A stretch of 43,335 nucleotides of DNA from Faucicola osloensis_B (GCA_964211495.1 CAXORL010000011.1:1-43335), one strand, 5' to 3'; numbered from the stretch's first letter, positions 7,254 through 16,450 are shown. Program-made: numbers and translations. The notes: generated by a model from the sequence alone, not told the origin.

Positions 7254-8391
7254 ATCAATTATATTAGCAGGAGCTGCTGCCTTAAAAAATATTGATATTT
7301 TGGTAAATGATTTTAATAATCATGGCTTAGAGGTGATAGTGATTGAAAATGATGAAATGTTTCAAAATATTGAAGTGCCTGATCAAAGCTTTGTTATTAA
7401 GACTCAAGTTATTCCAGTAAAAAGAGATTGTTTTATTATACCCTTAAACGAATACTGGGTAACACAAGCTATTAAAAACAAGGTCGCTAATATTTCTGAC
7501 AGAGCATTAACAGCTAGTCGCTCTAAAATGATGCTATCTCATTATTTAAAAAAAGCAAACCTCAATTATGTGGATCGTTTTTATCTAGCTTCAGAACATA
7601 AGATAGATGATTTGCCTACCGATTTCATTGCAAGACTAGATTCAGCCTATTCTAGTTATGGGATTTTTAGAAATTTTAATGCGAATCTAACTTCAGTTAA
7701 GGAAGTTATAGAATTGGTATTAAAAGATAATCGAAGCACTATGAACTTAATATTGGGTGTTGAAGTACCAAAAATCGTTATAGAAGAATATATTGAAGGG
7801 CAGGAGTATAGTACAGATATTCTCTTTAGAAATGGCAAAGTAGAAATATTACGAGTCACTCAGAAAATAATTACATGGCACGAGCATAAACCTGTATGTG
7901 AAGCTTATGTAACACCTAAATATATATCAGCTCATATTTATGACGCAATTAAGCAATGGTGTTTAGTCCTATTTAATGAATCTGATTATAGTTTTGCACA
8001 TTTTGATTTTATTGAAAATTCAGAAGGTTTATACCCTTTGGATTTTTCATGCCGTCTAGGTGGAGGTTTGAACTCATTAAAGGATTTTTCTGGTATTCAA
8101 TGTTATGTTGCTCAAGCTTTACTCGGTAAACCTATAGTATTCACCCCGTTGAGTGTTCAAAAGAATCTTATTACAGAAAAAGAAGGGGAAATAACTCAAT
8201 TATTTAGTCGATTTAATCCAAAACATCATGTTATTTGGTATAAAAAATTAGGAGATAAATTAGTTAGCAGAATTGGGAGCGCAAATGCTCGGATTGGCGA
8301 AGTATGTTTTAAAGCCACGTCTATATCACAAGCGAAAAGATATTGCGAAGATATTGATAGTCAGTGGAGTATTATAATTAATGGAGTATAA
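7240..8391 (+). CDS. ATP-grasp ligase
   Basis: A 383-aa protein with the ATP-grasp layout. An N-terminal Rossmann-like domain (SIILAGAAALKNIDILVND) is followed by the central ATP-binding part (FIARLDSAYSSYGIFR as the flexible loop strand, IVIEEYIEGQEYSTDILF) and the Mg/ATP site AHFDFIENSEGLYPLDFSCRLGGG-type block around residues 250-280. Such enzymes activate a carboxylate as acyl-phosphate and join it to an amine or other nucleophile. It overlaps its upstream neighbour by 14 nt and the downstream one by 11 nt, so translation is coupled. In this setting it probably attaches an amino acid or carboxylate to the pathway product; the substrate is unknown. Confidence 0.85.
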   Translation: MSKNKSIILAGAAALKNIDILVNDFNNHGLEVIVIENDEMFQNIEVPDQSFVIKTQVIPVKRDCFIIPLNEYWVTQAIKNKVANISDRALTASRSKMMLSHYLKKANLNYVDRFYLASEHKIDDLPTDFIARLDSAYSSYGIFRNFNANLTSVKEVIELVLKDNRSTMNLILGVEVPKIVIEEYIEGQEYSTDILFRNGKVEILRVTQKIITWHEHKPVCEAYVTPKYISAHIYDAIKQWCLVLFNESDYSFAHFDFIENSEGLYPLDFSCRLGGGLNSLKDFSGIQCYVAQALLGKPIVFTPLSVQKNLITEKEGEITQLFSRFNPKHHVIWYKKLGDKLVSRIGSANARIGEVCFKATSISQAKRYCEDIDSQWSIIINGV

Positions 8392-9073
8392 AGAAATTGA
8401 ACTACTTTACCAGTGTTTAACAAATCTAGATTTTAGCATAGAAAAGAATAATCTAGTAAATAGATTAGAAGAATTAGACGATTTAGATGATATTTTGCCC
8501 ATTGATCAGGATATTGATGATTGTTTATGGCATATTGTTCCTCAATTAGTTTTTTGGCTATCTGACACAGAAAACCGTTTGTCTCAATTTAAATCTTATA
8601 AAACGATATATACCGTTAATAAAACTTTTATTTTTATTAACCCTATCTATATTTGTATACTAGAAAAATTAAAAATTGAGTTGAAATCATTAAATTTCGA
8701 ATTAGAAGAAGTGAAAGATATTTTGTTTACTGAGAGATTGTCGTATATTCTATATGGCGGATATCCTTGGCATTCAGCTTATCTGTCTGCCAATAGATAT
8801 TTAAATTTAATCAATCATACTGCTAAAATTTTAATTATTTCCAATGCCACTGCTAAAAATATTAAAGATCTTATACATTATAAAAACCAAAATCGTTCTT
8901 TACTAGCTGAACCCATTAGAATTAATAAAGAATTAATAAAGCAGCCAATGGATGGCTTAATTCAAGCTTTTCATTGTCCTGATATTATTGAAAATACTAG
9001 GCAGTTGTTAGCATTAGGATTAATTCAAAGAAACGAGGTAATTTATGACGATAAAAATTATTGGCGTTCATAG
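8381..9073 (+). CDS. Nucleoside diphosphate kinase-fold protein (probable)
   Basis: A 230-aa protein. The first ~65 residues are acidic and unfamiliar. Residues ~75-215 follow the NDP-kinase order: strand KTFIFINP (like the SIIKP strand), helix LEKLKIELKSLNFELEEVK, then YPWHSAYL, KILIISNATAKNIKDLIHY (like the VVxVLEGxNAVxxxRxLLG block), and QAFHCPDIIENTRQLLALG. The last corresponds to the HGSDSxESAxREI motif with its catalytic His retained. Several usual active-site residues (for example K of IKPD, replaced by N) are altered, so it could be a divergent kinase or phosphotransferase rather than a housekeeping Ndk. It overlaps both neighbours (11 and 29 nt). Fold assignment is by eye. Confidence 0.45.
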   Translation: MEYKEIELLYQCLTNLDFSIEKNNLVNRLEELDDLDDILPIDQDIDDCLWHIVPQLVFWLSDTENRLSQFKSYKTIYTVNKTFIFINPIYICILEKLKIELKSLNFELEEVKDILFTERLSYILYGGYPWHSAYLSANRYLNLINHTAKILIISNATAKNIKDLIHYKNQNRSLLAEPIRINKELIKQPMDGLIQAFHCPDIIENTRQLLALGLIQRNEVIYDDKNYWRS

Positions 9074-10625
9074 TGGTCATGATGCTTCAGCATGTTTACT
9101 AATCGATAATTGTGTTGTTGCAACAATAAGCAAAGAGCGACTTACTAGAATTAAACATGATTCTGGAGAACCTGTAGAGTGTATTGCATATTTGCTTGGG
9201 AAATTCAATCTCTCCTCGAAAGATATAGATTTAGTTGTGCGTAGTCAATGGCATGATGCTTCGGAAATAAACGATGCCTATTACGACATATTTGATAATG
9301 TTATCGTAACGTACAAGCATCATTTTCTTCATGCATATAGTGCTAGTATTATGGCTAAAAGTGATGAAGCGATTATCTTAGTGAATGATGGTAGAGGTTG
9401 TCGCCCTCAAGACAATGATGATTGTAGATACGAAAACGAAGATTACTTTGAAACGGAATCTGTCTATTACTACCATAAGGGGCATATTACTCCCTTAGAA
9501 AAAATTTATAAGAAATACTTGAAGAATCAAGAACAAATAGGCAATTTTATAGACAGTATTGGCTATGCTTATAGATTAGTAAGTAGAATGATATTTAAGT
9601 CAGACCATGCTGCAGGTAAAGTTATGGCTTTAGCAGCACTTGGATCTGACAACCCTGATATTCCAGAAACTTTTCTTAGCGAAGACCCTAGTCAGACTGT
9701 TGTTAATCCAGCATGGTTAAATTTTATTAAAATTTGCTCAGCGGCAATTGACTGGGATTGGCATCAACTTCTTGCTAGACAAATCGCCTTTAAATTGCAA
9801 TTATCATTAGAAAATTATTTCTCCTTTCGTTCTATTAAACTTATAGAAAAATACCGTTTGCCTCATCTTTTATTAGGTGGCGGTGTAGCATTAAATTGTA
9901 AAAGTAACGGTTTAATCGCAAATATACCCGTCGTACATACAATGGGAGTATTTCCAGCAAGTGGAGATGATGGGCTGTCAGTAGGAGCTGCTATTTGGCA
10001 ATTAAGAGAAAAATTTGGTAATTTTAAGCCTATTACTTACCATATAAGCCAAGGTTTTAATTATGATGTTAAAAATTCTGTTAGTGAAAAAACTGTTAAT
10101 CGAATAGTAGAGCTTTTAAATCAAGAAAATATCATAGCAATTCACAATAAAGGTTCGGAATTTGGGCCAAGAGCTTTAGGATATCGCTCTATTTTAGCTG
10201 TCGCCACCAATCTTCAAGTCAAAAATTATTTAAATATAAATGTCAAAAGACGTGAAATTTTTAGACCTTTCGGCGGAATCATATTAAGAAGAAATTTAGA
10301 AAAACTTACTTCACATAAATTAGCTAGTGATTATATGCTTTCAGCTGTTCATGTTAATCCAGAGATAACAAAAGAATATCCAGCATTAGTACATATTGAT
10401 AATACAGCTCGTATTCAAGTGATAGATGAGGATTCTAGCTTACTTTACAAAATCTTGGAACAATATGAATATCTGACTAATAATTTTATTCTTATCAATA
10501 CCTCGTTTAATGGTAAGGACGAACCTATAGTAGAAACTCCTGAGAATGCAAGGGAATGTGCCAAATCGATAGGCATAAAGTATTTATACATAAATAATCA
10601 TCTTGAGGTTATTAATGAACAATAA
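9045..10625 (+). CDS. O-carbamoyltransferase (NodU/CmcH/TobZ family)
   Basis: A 526-aa protein, slightly shorter than typical members (~550-600). The N-terminal Kae1-like ATPase half starts IIGVHSGHDASACLL and contains HHFLHAYSASIMA, HAAGKVMALAALG, LLLGGGVALNCKSNG and FPASGDDGLSVGAA. The C-terminal YrdC-like half has EFGPRALGYRSILA, REIFRPFGGII and NTSFNGKDEPIVETPENA, all diagnostic. These enzymes make carbamoyl-adenylate from carbamoyl phosphate and ATP and transfer the carbamoyl group to a hydroxyl of a sugar or antibiotic. The usual RPFAPSVL segment reads RPFGGIIL here. The start ATG 9045 has CGAGG 7 nt upstream. Its presence argues that the cluster makes a carbamoylated product. Confidence 0.9.
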   Translation: MTIKIIGVHSGHDASACLLIDNCVVATISKERLTRIKHDSGEPVECIAYLLGKFNLSSKDIDLVVRSQWHDASEINDAYYDIFDNVIVTYKHHFLHAYSASIMAKSDEAIILVNDGRGCRPQDNDDCRYENEDYFETESVYYYHKGHITPLEKIYKKYLKNQEQIGNFIDSIGYAYRLVSRMIFKSDHAAGKVMALAALGSDNPDIPETFLSEDPSQTVVNPAWLNFIKICSAAIDWDWHQLLARQIAFKLQLSLENYFSFRSIKLIEKYRLPHLLLGGGVALNCKSNGLIANIPVVHTMGVFPASGDDGLSVGAAIWQLREKFGNFKPITYHISQGFNYDVKNSVSEKTVNRIVELLNQENIIAIHNKGSEFGPRALGYRSILAVATNLQVKNYLNINVKRREIFRPFGGIILRRNLEKLTSHKLASDYMLSAVHVNPEITKEYPALVHIDNTARIQVIDEDSSLLYKILEQYEYLTNNFILINTSFNGKDEPIVETPENARECAKSIGIKYLYINNHLEVINEQ

Positions 10626-11550
10626 TCTACAAATAATCAGTTACCTTAGACAAGATGAATTACTTACTCAAGAACTTGTGGATATTGGAAATATATTAGT
10701 TACAGTTTATCCTAAACTCACAATGAGTTTATATTGTGAAACTATTCAAAATTATAGTTATTTGAAACCACAATTTATAATTAATCAGCAGATTTTTACA
10801 GGTACGAAATACATTAAGTTATTAGATGCATTAGCAAAGACTGAAGCAGATTACTTATTAAGCTTAGATAATGATATAGCTGCAGATAATGCGGCTATTA
10901 CACATATGGTTAACGAGTTCATAGCCAACAAATATGCTATAGGATGGGGTAAAATATATAGTAGAGAAGTGAATAATTTTGTCTCACAGTTAGTTATGGT
11001 AGATAAGCTGTTATCACATAATTTTCTAAGACCTACATTATGGAAATTGGGCATTGGGATTACTATTCCTGGTCAGTGTTTTGTGATTAAAGTGAATGCG
11101 TTTAAAGATAAATTAAATAATATTGATACATACCTAGATGATTTATCTGTCGGAATTTATAGTGCTCAAAATCATCTAAATTATCTATTTAGCAAACAAG
11201 TAGTTGCTTATGAGTTACCTTCATATAGTCTAAGTGGGCTTGCTAACCAGAGAAGAAGATGGGCAACTGGATATTCTCAATTATTAGAAAAAACAAAACC
11301 AAATACCAAGGAAAAAAAATTACTATTAATTCACGCATTTAGTTATCATCTTATTCCTATTTTATATTGGGTTTTGTTGTTAATATTGGCGACGAATAAA
11401 TTTGTAATTTTTATATTATTAGTATTGATAGTCGGTGTCATACTGACGTTTTTTAAACCTAAATATATTTTATCCGCAATATTGTATCAATTGATTTTTC
11501 CTGTTTTTCATTTTATTTGGTTAAAACAAGTTATAAAGGAATTGCTGTGA
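10615..11550 (+). CDS. Family 2 glycosyltransferase with membrane segments
   Basis: A 311-aa GT-A fold enzyme. The N-terminal catalytic domain has the nucleotide-sugar metal motif LSLDNDI (Asp85, Asp87), an acceptor-site acidic pair in YLDDLSVG, and a QxxRW motif at 211-215 (QRRRW), as in ceramide glucosyltransferase-like and cellulose synthase-like enzymes. The C-terminal ~75 residues form two to three membrane helices. It transfers a sugar from a nucleotide sugar, plausibly the product of the UXS-like enzyme, at the inner membrane, perhaps to a lipid acceptor. I start at ATG 10615 with GAGGTT 5 nt upstream; this overlaps the carbamoyltransferase by 11 nt. Confidence 0.8.
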   Translation: MNNNLQIISYLRQDELLTQELVDIGNILVTVYPKLTMSLYCETIQNYSYLKPQFIINQQIFTGTKYIKLLDALAKTEADYLLSLDNDIAADNAAITHMVNEFIANKYAIGWGKIYSREVNNFVSQLVMVDKLLSHNFLRPTLWKLGIGITIPGQCFVIKVNAFKDKLNNIDTYLDDLSVGIYSAQNHLNYLFSKQVVAYELPSYSLSGLANQRRRWATGYSQLLEKTKPNTKEKKLLLIHAFSYHLIPILYWVLLLILATNKFVIFILLVLIVGVILTFFKPKYILSAILYQLIFPVFHFIWLKQVIKELL

Positions 11551-12755
11551 TTTTAATGCCAGAAACTGAGTTAAAAATTGAAATCTTAACTAGAGGTGTC
11601 AATTTTAGTAAAGCCGCTTTATTGTTGGCTTCCCAATTTAATGCTAAAGGTCAAAATCTTGTCTATAATGCACCTAAAGGTTATATAGCTGGTCGTCCAC
11701 AAGAATTATTTCTAACTTTTGACAATTATACGACCGTTGTTTCCTGTGTATCATCACATGGACTATCAGAACCTGTACTTATCGATGTTAATAGTTATGG
11801 TCAATTATTCTGTACGATTACAGATGAAGTGGTATATAAAGACGTCCTTATAGAATTCGTTCCAGAACCTGATTACTATAATAGAAAAACATCAGATGGT
11901 GATTTCGCTAAAAAATATATTTCAGCATGTGGTTATGATGAACTAAACATTATTCCTTGGAAAGGGTGTTTAATATCGAGTATTTGTAAATTCTGTGGGG
12001 CAAATAATGTAGCTATTCAGAATCCATCAGATGCATTGCATGCATCTCATATAGCTAAGGATAATCATCCTTGGATTAATGTGCGAGATAATTATTTGAA
12101 AAATTTAACCGAATCAATAAGATTTGCCTTAGATTCTAGTTGTTATGATGAGCATATGCACGTTATTTTAATTTCAGGTAATTTACCCAATAATCAACTT
12201 GATTTACAATCAGATATATATGCAGATATTGCTGCTACTATTCATCCCCTACTTAAAGATAGAGCTACTGAAGGGCTTATAGCCGTCATATCGCCTCCAC
12301 ATGACGTCAAACGTTTACAACTTCTGAAGGATTCAGGTATTGAGATTGTTGTTTTCAATTTAGAAGTTGCTAATGACCCGTGGTTTACAAAATACTGTCC
12401 TGGCAAAAGTAAGTTAGGTAGAGATTTCTTTATAGAACGTTTAAAGCAATCTGTTGATATTTTTGGATATGGGAAATCATGGACAAATTTCGTTTTAGGT
12501 TTAGAGCCTGTGAATAAACTATTAAGTGTCTGTCAAGACCTAGCTCGGTTTGGTATTGTCTCAAGTGCAAATGTATTACATTTGGATGAAGGAAATCGTC
12601 TGGATTGTGTACCACCAACTAAACAGCAAGTCATTGATTTTTTTTATGAACTATCATTAATTAATGAGCAACATAATTTTTCGGCATTTTATTGTTCTAA
12701 AGCATTACGCACTAGCCTTTCTAATGAATTTCAAGATAAAAGGTATATCCTTTAA
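11547..12755 (+). CDS. Radical SAM protein with CX5CX2C cluster motif
   Basis: A 402-aa protein. The [4Fe-4S] site is GCLISSICKFCGANN: Cys141-x5-Cys147-x2-Cys150, not the usual CX3CX2C; a CX5CX2C spacing is known in a few radical SAM families such as HmdB. Following parts fit a TIM-barrel radical SAM core (MHVILISGNLP, IAVISPPHD, IEIVVFNLEV, FVLGLEPV). The start is GTG 11547: AGGA lies 6 nt upstream and GTGA overlaps the TGA of the glycosyltransferase gene, a coupling arrangement; ATG 11556 is possible but poorly spaced. It is the last gene of the cluster and probably performs a radical C-C, C-H or methyl-type modification of the pathway intermediate. Substrate unknown. Confidence 0.75.
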   Translation: MILMPETELKIEILTRGVNFSKAALLLASQFNAKGQNLVYNAPKGYIAGRPQELFLTFDNYTTVVSCVSSHGLSEPVLIDVNSYGQLFCTITDEVVYKDVLIEFVPEPDYYNRKTSDGDFAKKYISACGYDELNIIPWKGCLISSICKFCGANNVAIQNPSDALHASHIAKDNHPWINVRDNYLKNLTESIRFALDSSCYDEHMHVILISGNLPNNQLDLQSDIYADIAATIHPLLKDRATEGLIAVISPPHDVKRLQLLKDSGIEIVVFNLEVANDPWFTKYCPGKSKLGRDFFIERLKQSVDIFGYGKSWTNFVLGLEPVNKLLSVCQDLARFGIVSSANVLHLDEGNRLDCVPPTKQQVIDFFYELSLINEQHNFSAFYCSKALRTSLSNEFQDKRYIL

Positions 12756-12857
12756 ACATAATTTACATATTATCTGCCTCCAATATTTTTGGATGTTTCA
12801 GACACTAATATTGATGGAAGCAAAGACTATACTACTAATATGAACTATTGTTGAAGA

Positions 12858-13439
12858 TCATATTTTAAGTATAAAAGGTAAACCATTTCCCGAAATATGA
12901 CCATTAGAATATATCCGCCATTCATTAGTTGCTTTTAGTGGCATAGTTTCAATTTCCTTATTATATCGATTGGATAGATAGTGGAATATTTGATTTTTAG
13001 AACCTACCCAGTTTCTTCGTTGATCAATTTGATTAATTTCAAACTCACCATCTATCAATACATCTGTATGTCTTAATAGATTAGTACTGCCTTTAAAATT
13101 TTTTTCAACTATATCAGCCAAGATATAGCCTGTAAAAGTCATCACTGATAGTCCCATTTTTTGACAGCTAGACGCCACCATACTCAATCCTTCAGCTTGT
13201 ATAAATGGTTCGCCACCTAACAACGTAATGCCTTCTATATTATATTTGGTTTGGTTATATTCTATTCGCTCAATGATTTCTTCTATGGTTTTAATTGTAG
13301 CTGGCTTAATTTTAAGAAATTCTGCATTACAACATCCCGAACAGCGTTTTAAACATCCTTGTGTCCAAATAGCGGTTCTTAAACCTGGTCCTTCGGCTTC
13401 TGTCGCATCGATAATTTTGGCAATGTTCAACCAAGTCAT
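12858..13439 (-). CDS. NrdG-like radical SAM activase protein
   Basis: A 193-aa protein. It has the radical SAM motif Cys29-x3-Cys33-x2-Cys36 in WTQGCLKRCSGCCN, an N-terminal DATEAEGPGLRTAIW strand, and GGEP in ITLLGGEPFIQ, all typical of anaerobic ribonucleotide reductase activating proteins (NrdG) and relatives. No NrdD or other glycyl-radical enzyme is encoded in the window; instead it is the last gene of the helicase/PIN/AAA operon, 8 nt after the ClpB-like gene. So it probably activates or modifies an operon partner rather than NrdD; that is inference. AGGGA precedes the ATG. It ends about 100 bp from the convergent radical SAM gene of the other cluster. Confidence 0.8.
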   Translation of the reverse strand: MTWLNIAKIIDATEAEGPGLRTAIWTQGCLKRCSGCCNAEFLKIKPATIKTIEEIIERIEYNQTKYNIEGITLLGGEPFIQAEGLSMVASSCQKMGLSVMTFTGYILADIVEKNFKGSTNLLRHTDVLIDGEFEINQIDQRRNWVGSKNQIFHYLSNRYNKEIETMPLKATNEWRIYSNGHISGNGLPFILKI

Positions 13440-13447
13440 ATTTTTCC

Positions 13448-15286
13448 CTATATAATATCAAAATCAAACTGTTTGCCGGCTTGAATAATCTGAATAGTCT
13501 GATTTTTAAGTTTCTCAGGTCTGCTAATATTTACAAATAAGAAGTCCGCTAATGGGTCAAATAACTTTTGAGTAAGTATGTTCAGAATCCCTCGTCCCCC
13601 ATGTTGTTTATTTACACTATTTACAATGGTTTGAAGAGCTTTATCCTCATCTTCAAAGACCAATGCTTTTATTTGCCATTTTTCTTTAAGTCGAGTCTCT
13701 AATGGTCTTAATTTAGCACGAGCAATTTCTTTTAGAATTTCATCATTTTGCATAAAATTAAAGGGAATGATATTAGCTTCACCAATACGCCCTAATAGCT
13801 CAGGACGTTTTAATTCATTTCTAAAGTGATTTTGCACCGCAGTTTTGAAATCTTCATGAACTTGTTCAATAGTAGAAGGTAGGATCTCACTTGCTCCAAT
13901 GTTTGAGGTAAATACGATAAATGTATCAGAAAATGATACAGTTTCACCTTTACCATCTGTTAGACGTCCATCTTCTAAAATCTGTAAAAATTTATCCAAT
14001 ATTCTAGGATGAGCTTTTTCAATTTCATCAAACAACAACAGAGAAAACGGACGGGCTTTAACCGAATTCGTAAGTTGTCCGCCTTGCTCAAAACCAACAT
14101 AACCTGGGGGTGCACCAACTAGCCGTTGGTCAGCGTGTTCATGATTAAATTCTGACATATCAAAACGAATACAAGCATCTTCATCACCAAATAAAAATTG
14201 TGCTAAGGATTTTGCAAGCTCGGTTTTACCTACACCTGTTGGTCCAACGAAAAACAAAGCACCTTTCGGCGTTTTTGCTTTGGATGAATGTTGCAACCCA
14301 GATAGTCCTGTATAAGCTCTAATTAGAACTTTATAGACTGCTTCAATAGCATGTTCTTGACCTTTAACACGATATCCTAATGTTTTTTTAATAGCCTCTA
14401 GCTTTTGATGATTAAGTTGTTCCCAAGGCGATTGGCGTTTGCCAAATTTGTATAAAGATACCAGATTATTAATATTGGAAACTTGCTGTTCTTGACGAGA
14501 TAAACGAGCTAAATTATAAATATCACGAATTGTCAATCCATCGGTTTGAGTAACTATTTCACTCAATAACTGATGTTGTACTCTAAAATCCTCATCTAAA
14601 GAAAAAATATGCCCTAACTCTAACAAAGCTTGCTCTCTTTCTTTGATCGAAGGTAATGAGATAGTAATTTCACTAAATAAGGGATTATTTAAATAAAGCG
14701 AAGGTGGCAAAACGCTTGTACCTGAGCATAAAAAAATCAAAATACTTTGTGGTTTATCAATTTCATGCGACCCCATACTAAGTTGAGCATCTCGGATTGT
14801 TTTTGAGATTTGCTGTAACCAAGCTCTTTCTGCTTCTGTTAGGCTGTTTGCTTGACCAAATAGATAATTTGACCAGTCAATAATAAAAGCCACTTTACGT
14901 TTTGGGTCAGCTATCACTTTTTCTGTTACAGCAAAGAAATCTTTTGGGGTGAGTTCCGTTTTACCTGTTACTTGAAGGCTAGTTGCTGGCTCAAAATCTC
15001 CCATATCATAATCATCACCAACTACTGCTTCGGATTGTAAGCCTACTGCTTGCAAATTATCCCATTCGCTTGGACTAACACCTGATATTCCACCAACACG
15101 AGAATAGAAAACAGCGTGCTGATAGCCCTTTTTAAGCAATGTTTCATTGATAACCATATTTAAAGGTTCTGGTTTATTGTTCGCCGAAAAAGCTAAATCG
15201 ACAATATTGCCAGAAATGATAATCGCTCTTCTCAATAATATTTGACGTTCAAAATTTTCCAACCATGGATTAATATAATTACTCAT
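13448..15286 (-). CDS. ClpB-like AAA+ ATPase (class 2 AAA module)
   Basis: A 612-aa protein. Residues ~295-612 form a ClpA/B D2-type AAA+ module: VKGQEHAIEAVYKVL, Walker A VGPTGVGKTELAKS (Lys354), pore loop GAPPGYVG, Walker B SLLLFDEIEKAHP, sensor 1 VFTSNIGASE, and an arginine-rich ELLGRIGEANIIPF, then a C-terminal D2-small-like domain (GGRGILNIL). Residues 1-290 look like a second, degenerate AAA domain without a Walker A (VAFIIDWSNYLF as Walker B-like strand, ILIFLCSG as sensor). There is no ClpB N-domain or M-domain. Likely role: remodelling or threading a partner protein of the operon. 15 nt separate it from the coiled-coil gene upstream. Confidence 0.85.
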   Translation of the reverse strand: MSNYINPWLENFERQILLRRAIIISGNIVDLAFSANNKPEPLNMVINETLLKKGYQHAVFYSRVGGISGVSPSEWDNLQAVGLQSEAVVGDDYDMGDFEPATSLQVTGKTELTPKDFFAVTEKVIADPKRKVAFIIDWSNYLFGQANSLTEAERAWLQQISKTIRDAQLSMGSHEIDKPQSILIFLCSGTSVLPPSLYLNNPLFSEITISLPSIKEREQALLELGHIFSLDEDFRVQHQLLSEIVTQTDGLTIRDIYNLARLSRQEQQVSNINNLVSLYKFGKRQSPWEQLNHQKLEAIKKTLGYRVKGQEHAIEAVYKVLIRAYTGLSGLQHSSKAKTPKGALFFVGPTGVGKTELAKSLAQFLFGDEDACIRFDMSEFNHEHADQRLVGAPPGYVGFEQGGQLTNSVKARPFSLLLFDEIEKAHPRILDKFLQILEDGRLTDGKGETVSFSDTFIVFTSNIGASEILPSTIEQVHEDFKTAVQNHFRNELKRPELLGRIGEANIIPFNFMQNDEILKEIARAKLRPLETRLKEKWQIKALVFEDEDKALQTIVNSVNKQHGGRGILNILTQKLFDPLADFLFVNISRPEKLKNQTIQIIQAGKQFDFDII

Positions 15287-15301
15287 GTCGTTTCCTAATT
15301 T

Positions 15302-16420
15302 TTATTGTCCACTTTTGGCATTCAAAGGTGTAATTGGCTTCATGTCTTGTTGTTCGTCATCCGGGTTAGACCAAATCACTCTTTCTTCTGAGAGATTAAC
15401 CCCATAAATCTCTTCCAATTTTGGCAAAACTTGCTTCATATCTTCCTGGCAGGTTTGCCCTCGATAATTATCAAACTCGTATCGCATTTTTCCATCAAGT
15501 TCAATCTTAAATTTCGCTTGGTTGCCAGAAGGACGATGAGCTTGAATAATAACTACATCTTCATCATCATTTTTGACTAATTTCGGATTTAGTACACTAA
15601 ATCCAGCTTGTTTGAGTGAAGCATAGACGGCTTTTACCATTTCTTTGCGAATACTTTCATCAATTAATGCTTTATCAGTTTCCTGCATCAATGATTGCAA
15701 GGTTGAAAAAGATAAATTAGGATCTAAGATAGCATTTTGTAGTTGAGATTTAAGTTCAGCACTTTGCCTTTCTGGCAAATTTTCTTGTTGAATATTCTCT
15801 GCCAATTCCTCTACCATTTTTTTAGTAGCTTCTTGTTGAGAATGGTCTTTTATAGATTGACGTTTTTTTTCAGCTTTAGCTTCATACTGAACTTTAATGT
15901 GGTTAAGTTCAGAAATTAACTGTTGCTTAGTGTAATTGTTAGCCGAATCAAACAATCGCTGTTTTAATGTACTTAATTCTTGCATAGCTAAATTGCGAGA
16001 AAGTTTGTCTGTCCAAGTTTCCAAACTTTCTTGCCACATTTGTTGTAGATTCTGTTGGTGTTGTTGCTTTTCTTCAGATTCTCTTCGTTGCTTCTCTTGT
16101 TGCTCAAAACGTTGAGTTTCAACTGAGATATTTCTTAAATCCCTCGCCATGCTTGGTAAAGCATAGATTTCTTGACCAATTTGCATACTTATATTTCTTG
16201 CTCTAAACGCATCTTTAGAAAGATAAGCCCTAGCACTCCTAATTGCAGTGCGTACTTCGGCCATTTCTACTGATACAAATTCTTCTAAGCCTTGATCTTG
16301 TAAGTTATTAAGTAGTTGTTCATACCGTTCTAAATAATTTTCGGTGGTCGCCCTTACTCTATTTTGGGCAATTTCCCTTTCTCGTTGTAAGCGGTAACGT
16401 CTTTCATGAATAGCACTCAT
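15302..16420 (-). CDS. Coiled-coil protein of the helicase/AAA operon
   Basis: A 372-aa protein dominated by Gln/Glu/Lys-rich helix (residues ~5-260, such as RRYRLQREREIAQNRVRATT and RFEQQEKQRRESEEKQQHQQ) that should form long coiled coils. It ends in a small globular domain (~280-360: KAVYASLKQAGFSVL, EDVVIIQAHRPSGNQAKF, KIELDGKMRYEFDNY) that looks like an alternating strand/helix fold I cannot name. I start at ATG 16420 because GAAAGG lies 9 nt upstream; an ATG at 16429 touches that same SD. It lies between the PIN gene and the ClpB-like gene and may be a scaffold or the substrate of the AAA+ ATPase. Function not recognised. Confidence 0.6.
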   Translation of the reverse strand: MSAIHERRYRLQREREIAQNRVRATTENYLERYEQLLNNLQDQGLEEFVSVEMAEVRTAIRSARAYLSKDAFRARNISMQIGQEIYALPSMARDLRNISVETQRFEQQEKQRRESEEKQQHQQNLQQMWQESLETWTDKLSRNLAMQELSTLKQRLFDSANNYTKQQLISELNHIKVQYEAKAEKKRQSIKDHSQQEATKKMVEELAENIQQENLPERQSAELKSQLQNAILDPNLSFSTLQSLMQETDKALIDESIRKEMVKAVYASLKQAGFSVLNPKLVKNDDEDVVIIQAHRPSGNQAKFKIELDGKMRYEFDNYRGQTCQEDMKQVLPKLEEIYGVNLSEERVIWSNPDDEQQDMKPITPLNAKSGQ

Positions 16421-16450
16421 ACTCAGCATCCTTTCTAATGGCTTATTATT

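Noticed and set aside
12756..12857. Terminator between the two convergent clusters
   Set aside because: No stem with adequate pairing plus T-tract was found in this 102-bp gap.
13228..13455. Plus-strand ORF over the NrdG-like gene
   Set aside because: Opposite-strand shadow of a gene with clear radical SAM motifs; no own ribosome binding site.
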